This document shows, one piece after another, positions 61,901 through 64,000 of a stretch of 64,000 bases of DNA. Below the pieces are notes generated by a model that did no database searches, was not told the origin of the DNA, and saw only the letters and a program-made list of their open reading frames with translations. Origin of the DNA: Solen grandis (lineage: Eukaryota > Mollusca > Bivalvia > Adapedonta > Solenidae); contig CM037777.1 of NCBI GenBank assembly GCA_021229015.1, positions 61,798,369 through 61,862,368 of the forward strand, read 5' to 3'. Position numbers and translations under genes: made by a program. Numbering within the stretch: the stretch's first letter is position 1; each line of letters begins with the position of its first letter.

Positions 61901-63987
61901 CCTTAAGTGTTTATTTTTGACTAATTAAATTGAAGTCACAAGCTAGAAGACACAAGTTTTAATAGACATGTTTTGATGCATTGGAAAACAAAGAAGGCCC
62001 AGACCAGACTGATCCTTCCAGGATTCTCCTCAGATTCTACACCGTCTGTATGGCAAAAAATCTTTGTTTTATATACAAGTTTAAGTTTAGTAAATTAATA
62101 TTCATTAAGTCATGAATTTGTAAAATGAATATTCATGAGGTAGAGGGTTAACATAAGAAATGTCATCCTACCTATCTCGATGCCTGTTGCATTGGAGATG
62201 CCCCGTATCTCATCCTGGTACGGCTGAGGCAGACCATTGATGATGACAGGCTGATGACAGAAAAATAAATAAAACTGAATGTTTAAACAGTCAGAAGAAC
62301 CTGCAATTATTGTTTGTTGGGTTTAACATTCCTCCAATAGTATTTCAGTCATCTGGAGATGATGTCTACCAGTACTTGATGCAGATATAGTGCTGTATCA
62401 CGTCATAGACATGTAGCATGATACCACACCCAGTCATCCTGCTACTGGGCCAACCAGTCATGAAACTACCTTTATATGTTGAGTGCCAAGCAAGGGAGCT
62501 ATACCAGTACCATTTTTTACAATTTTGGCATGTAGCGGCCAGGGATTGAACCCATGACCTCCCGCTCCCAAGACAGATGCTCTTACCACTCGGCCACTAG
62601 GGACGGTCTGCAATTACTGAATCCAGGTCTTGACCACATGAAAACCTTCAGGACCTATGAAACTAATACAAGTAACCACACCAGCTAGTAAATCAAATGA
62701 CTAACAAGCTGATAAGGTTTCTTTGCTGTTCTCCAGTAGCAATGTTTGAAGTGAGAGAGTACCAACATCAAATATTTCTGGCTTTCTCATGTTCAAACAT
62801 TGGACCAAAAAATACTTTACACCTGGATCAACAATGAATTTTGTTTTGCCCAAAATAGGGTTCGAACCAACAACACTTGTATCTATAATCAAGTCCACTA
62901 CCACTGGACCTTAGCACACTCTACTGGTGTAATGGTTTAACCCTTAATGTCATGAATATTAATGTACAAATTTATGATATGATGAATACTAATTAACTGA
63001 ACCTGAAATGCTTTGCAGGCTGTATAGAATTCTAGGTACAAGACTGTTTGAACAAACAGAGGAGATCCTGATCAGATAGCTCCTGGAAGGAGTGCAGTGC
63101 AGTCTGATCATGGTCTGCAATGTTTTCTTTTCAGTCGATAATTTTCAGCAAGCACCCCCATAAATAATTGTACAGTCCATAATGAGGAAATGACAAGTTC
63201 AAAATTTAGCATGGTATGGGTTAAATCAATATAAATTGCAAACAGTTTTAAACTCTTTCAGCCACTTGAGATTTTCAATTAACTACAGAACTGCAACAAT
63301 AATAATTGACAAGAGTATGGCATACAATGCAACACTTGTCTGTTAGTATTTATTTAAAAAGGTCAGGTCAAAAGAGACCTAAGAGTTATGGCCCTTGATG
63401 AGAATGTAGCCCTTGTGATAATGAACAAATACAATTCATGACTGTTTAATAGTATAGAAGGTATGGCCAATGTTAAAGTTTTTCACCACGACGATGCCAA
63501 TGATGATGATGCCGACACTAGGGTGATGACAATACCTTGACTTCTTTTCCTTGAAACAGACAAGCTAATAAAAACAAGTAACTGGTGTTGCATGCAACAC
63601 ATGAATCCCCTACCATTAAGGTACATAATTTTTCCATTACCATAGCAACCAGAATTTTGGTCCAAGAAAAGAACAAAGTGACATGCAGAATCTCCATACT
63701 GCCACCTATTCATATACCAAGTTTCATAATACAACTGTATTATCTTTTTAAGTTACATCGAGATCCAGATTTCTGGACATCTGAACGGCCAGAGGGACAG
63801 AAGGACAGACAGACGGAGAGCAAAATTATATTCCCATCCAGTGTAAACACCGGTAGGGGACTAATAAAATGCAATATGGTAACTTTTTCATACTTACACC
63901 GAGTACATCAACAAGGTAGATGATCTCTTCTGCCCAATCACCAATATCATGGGCAAATTTTTTGAAGGCTTGTAGAACTGCTCTTAT
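49920..63987 (-). CDS. ASAH1: acid ceramidase, copy B, exons 4-12 (5' end outside window)
   Basis: Tandem paralogue of copy A, same strand, upstream of it. Visible exons: 63898-63987, 62172-62250, 61117-61237, 56436-56580, 55588-55642, 52895-53058, 51965-52141, 50751-50807, 49920-50009 (stop). Exons 6-12 have exactly copy A's lengths (121, 145, 55, 164, 177, 57, 90) and phases. Exon 5 is 15 bases longer and exon 4 six bases longer. The catalytic Cys (FTVCTSVVA), [21 protein letters not shown] and FLDDRR are all kept, so it should be active. The C terminus is YCPDPCVPW, closer to the usual family ending than copy A's YCDEPCEPW. Exons 1-3 (signal peptide, first part of the alpha chain) lie beyond 64000. 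Introns hold a 3.9-kb satellite, SINEs and MITEs. Confidence 0.94.
50283..50601 (-). repeat. SINE family 1, full length
   Basis: Runs from the TTTGTTTGTT tail and GGGGTTAACATCCCACCGAC to a tRNA head ending CACTCGGCCACCAGGGAC. It lies in the last intron of acid ceramidase copy B. Confidence 0.85.
53306..53600. mobile_element. TTAA-flanked MITE of a second family
   Basis: TTAA at 53302-53305 and 53601-53604. The ends CCCTTTTGCTGCC and GGCAGGGAAAGGG are imperfect inverted repeats. The interior has two copies of a GCCAACAAGACAGGT motif. It lies just before MITE copy 2 in the same intron. Confidence 0.75.
53701..53924. mobile_element. piggyBac-type MITE with TTAA duplication (copy 2)
   Basis: Flanked by TTAA at 53697-53700 and 53925-53928. 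Its 14-base ends CCCTTTCCCTCATA/TATGAGGGAAAGGG are perfect inverted repeats. An inner palindrome (AGATCAGCCTGTGAGT, GCAGGCTGATCAGG) could form a stem. Lies in an intron of acid ceramidase copy B. Confidence 0.9.
57050..60925. repeat. 39-bp satellite array, about 100 units, in acid ceramidase B intron
   Basis: Unit CATAACATAACAAGCATACT plus TCCTATATAGCCCCCACTT, 39 bases. It fills most of the intron between exons 6 (61117-61237) and 7 (56436-56580). Because 39 is a multiple of three and one minus-strand frame lacks stops, that strand reads repeated [13 protein letters not shown], open for up to 143 codons. Sub-variants (GTAGCCC, ATATCCCACACTTTA, TAGCCCATAC) occur in higher-order blocks; for example 59790-60060 recurs at 60170-60490. 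Confidence 0.97.
62312..62607 (-). repeat. SINE family 1, full length
   Basis: Runs from the tail TTGTTTGTTGGGTTTAACAT to the tRNA head with GGGATTGAACCC and CACTCGGCCACTAGGGACG. It lies in an intron of acid ceramidase copy B. Confidence 0.85.
62848..62920 (-). repeat. tRNA-like sequence, probable SINE head relic
   Basis: A reverse-strand B-box-like GGTTCGAACCC and a recognisable A-box region (GGTCCAGTGGTAGTGGAC) resemble a degenerate tRNA. I cannot fold a full cloverleaf by eye, so I call it a relic rather than a functional tRNA. Confidence 0.35.
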
Positions 63988-64000
63988 CTATATTGCAGAA

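Noticed and set aside
63585..63923. 112-codon plus-strand frame
   Set aside because: Ends antisense to exon 4 of acid ceramidase B and has low-complexity stretches; no recognised domain.

Overview
The window is nuclear DNA from an animal and is AT-rich and intron-rich. It carries tRNA-headed SINEs, minisatellites, TTAA-flanked MITEs and an expanded C1q/TEP-type immune repertoire. This combination fits a marine bivalve mollusc; that assignment is inference from gene content and repeat style, not a database match. Real genes are split into short exons with GT-AG (once GC-AG) junctions, so nearly all long uninterrupted reading frames are chance. I built the genes by reading exons on both strands and checking reading phase across each junction.

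Region 1 (1-21.5 kb): thioester-containing protein of the A2M/CD109 family. Sixteen minus-strand exons (242-17656) encode macroglobulin domains from near the N terminus to the bait/central region; the gene runs off the left edge. A run of exactly 100 N (18649-18748) follows. Four plus-strand exons (19533-21523) then encode the C-terminal receptor-binding domain of a protein of the same family. The layout is what one gene would look like if the left contig had been joined in the wrong orientation. Large introns hold a 168-bp tandem array and a long inverted repeat.

Region 2 (21.5-35 kb): repeat-rich. It holds one intact intronless secreted C1q-domain gene (33633-34229, minus), two decayed C1q copies (about 22.0 and 23.4 kb), and a second copy of the TEP terminal exon (29645-29662). 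It also holds two elements with terminal inverted repeats (24763-27235 and 29859-33373). The second carries remains of a multi-exon transposon protein with a VPRVHGN-type motif.

Region 3 (37-64 kb): two tandem acid ceramidase (ASAH1-like) genes on the minus strand. Copy A is complete (12 coding exons, 37273-45171, 385 residues). Copy B has exons 4-12 (49920-63987) and its first exons lie beyond the right edge. Exon lengths and phases match between copies except in exons 4 and 5. Both keep the catalytic Cys, Arg and Asp. Their introns and upstream regions hold minisatellites, including a 3.9-kb 39-bp array in copy B and a 60-bp array in copy A that repeats the exon-3 splice donor.

The TEP and C1q genes point to innate immunity and the ceramidases to lysosomal sphingolipid breakdown; nothing seen links the groups functionally. 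No bacterial operons, CRISPR arrays, phage or rRNA genes are present.
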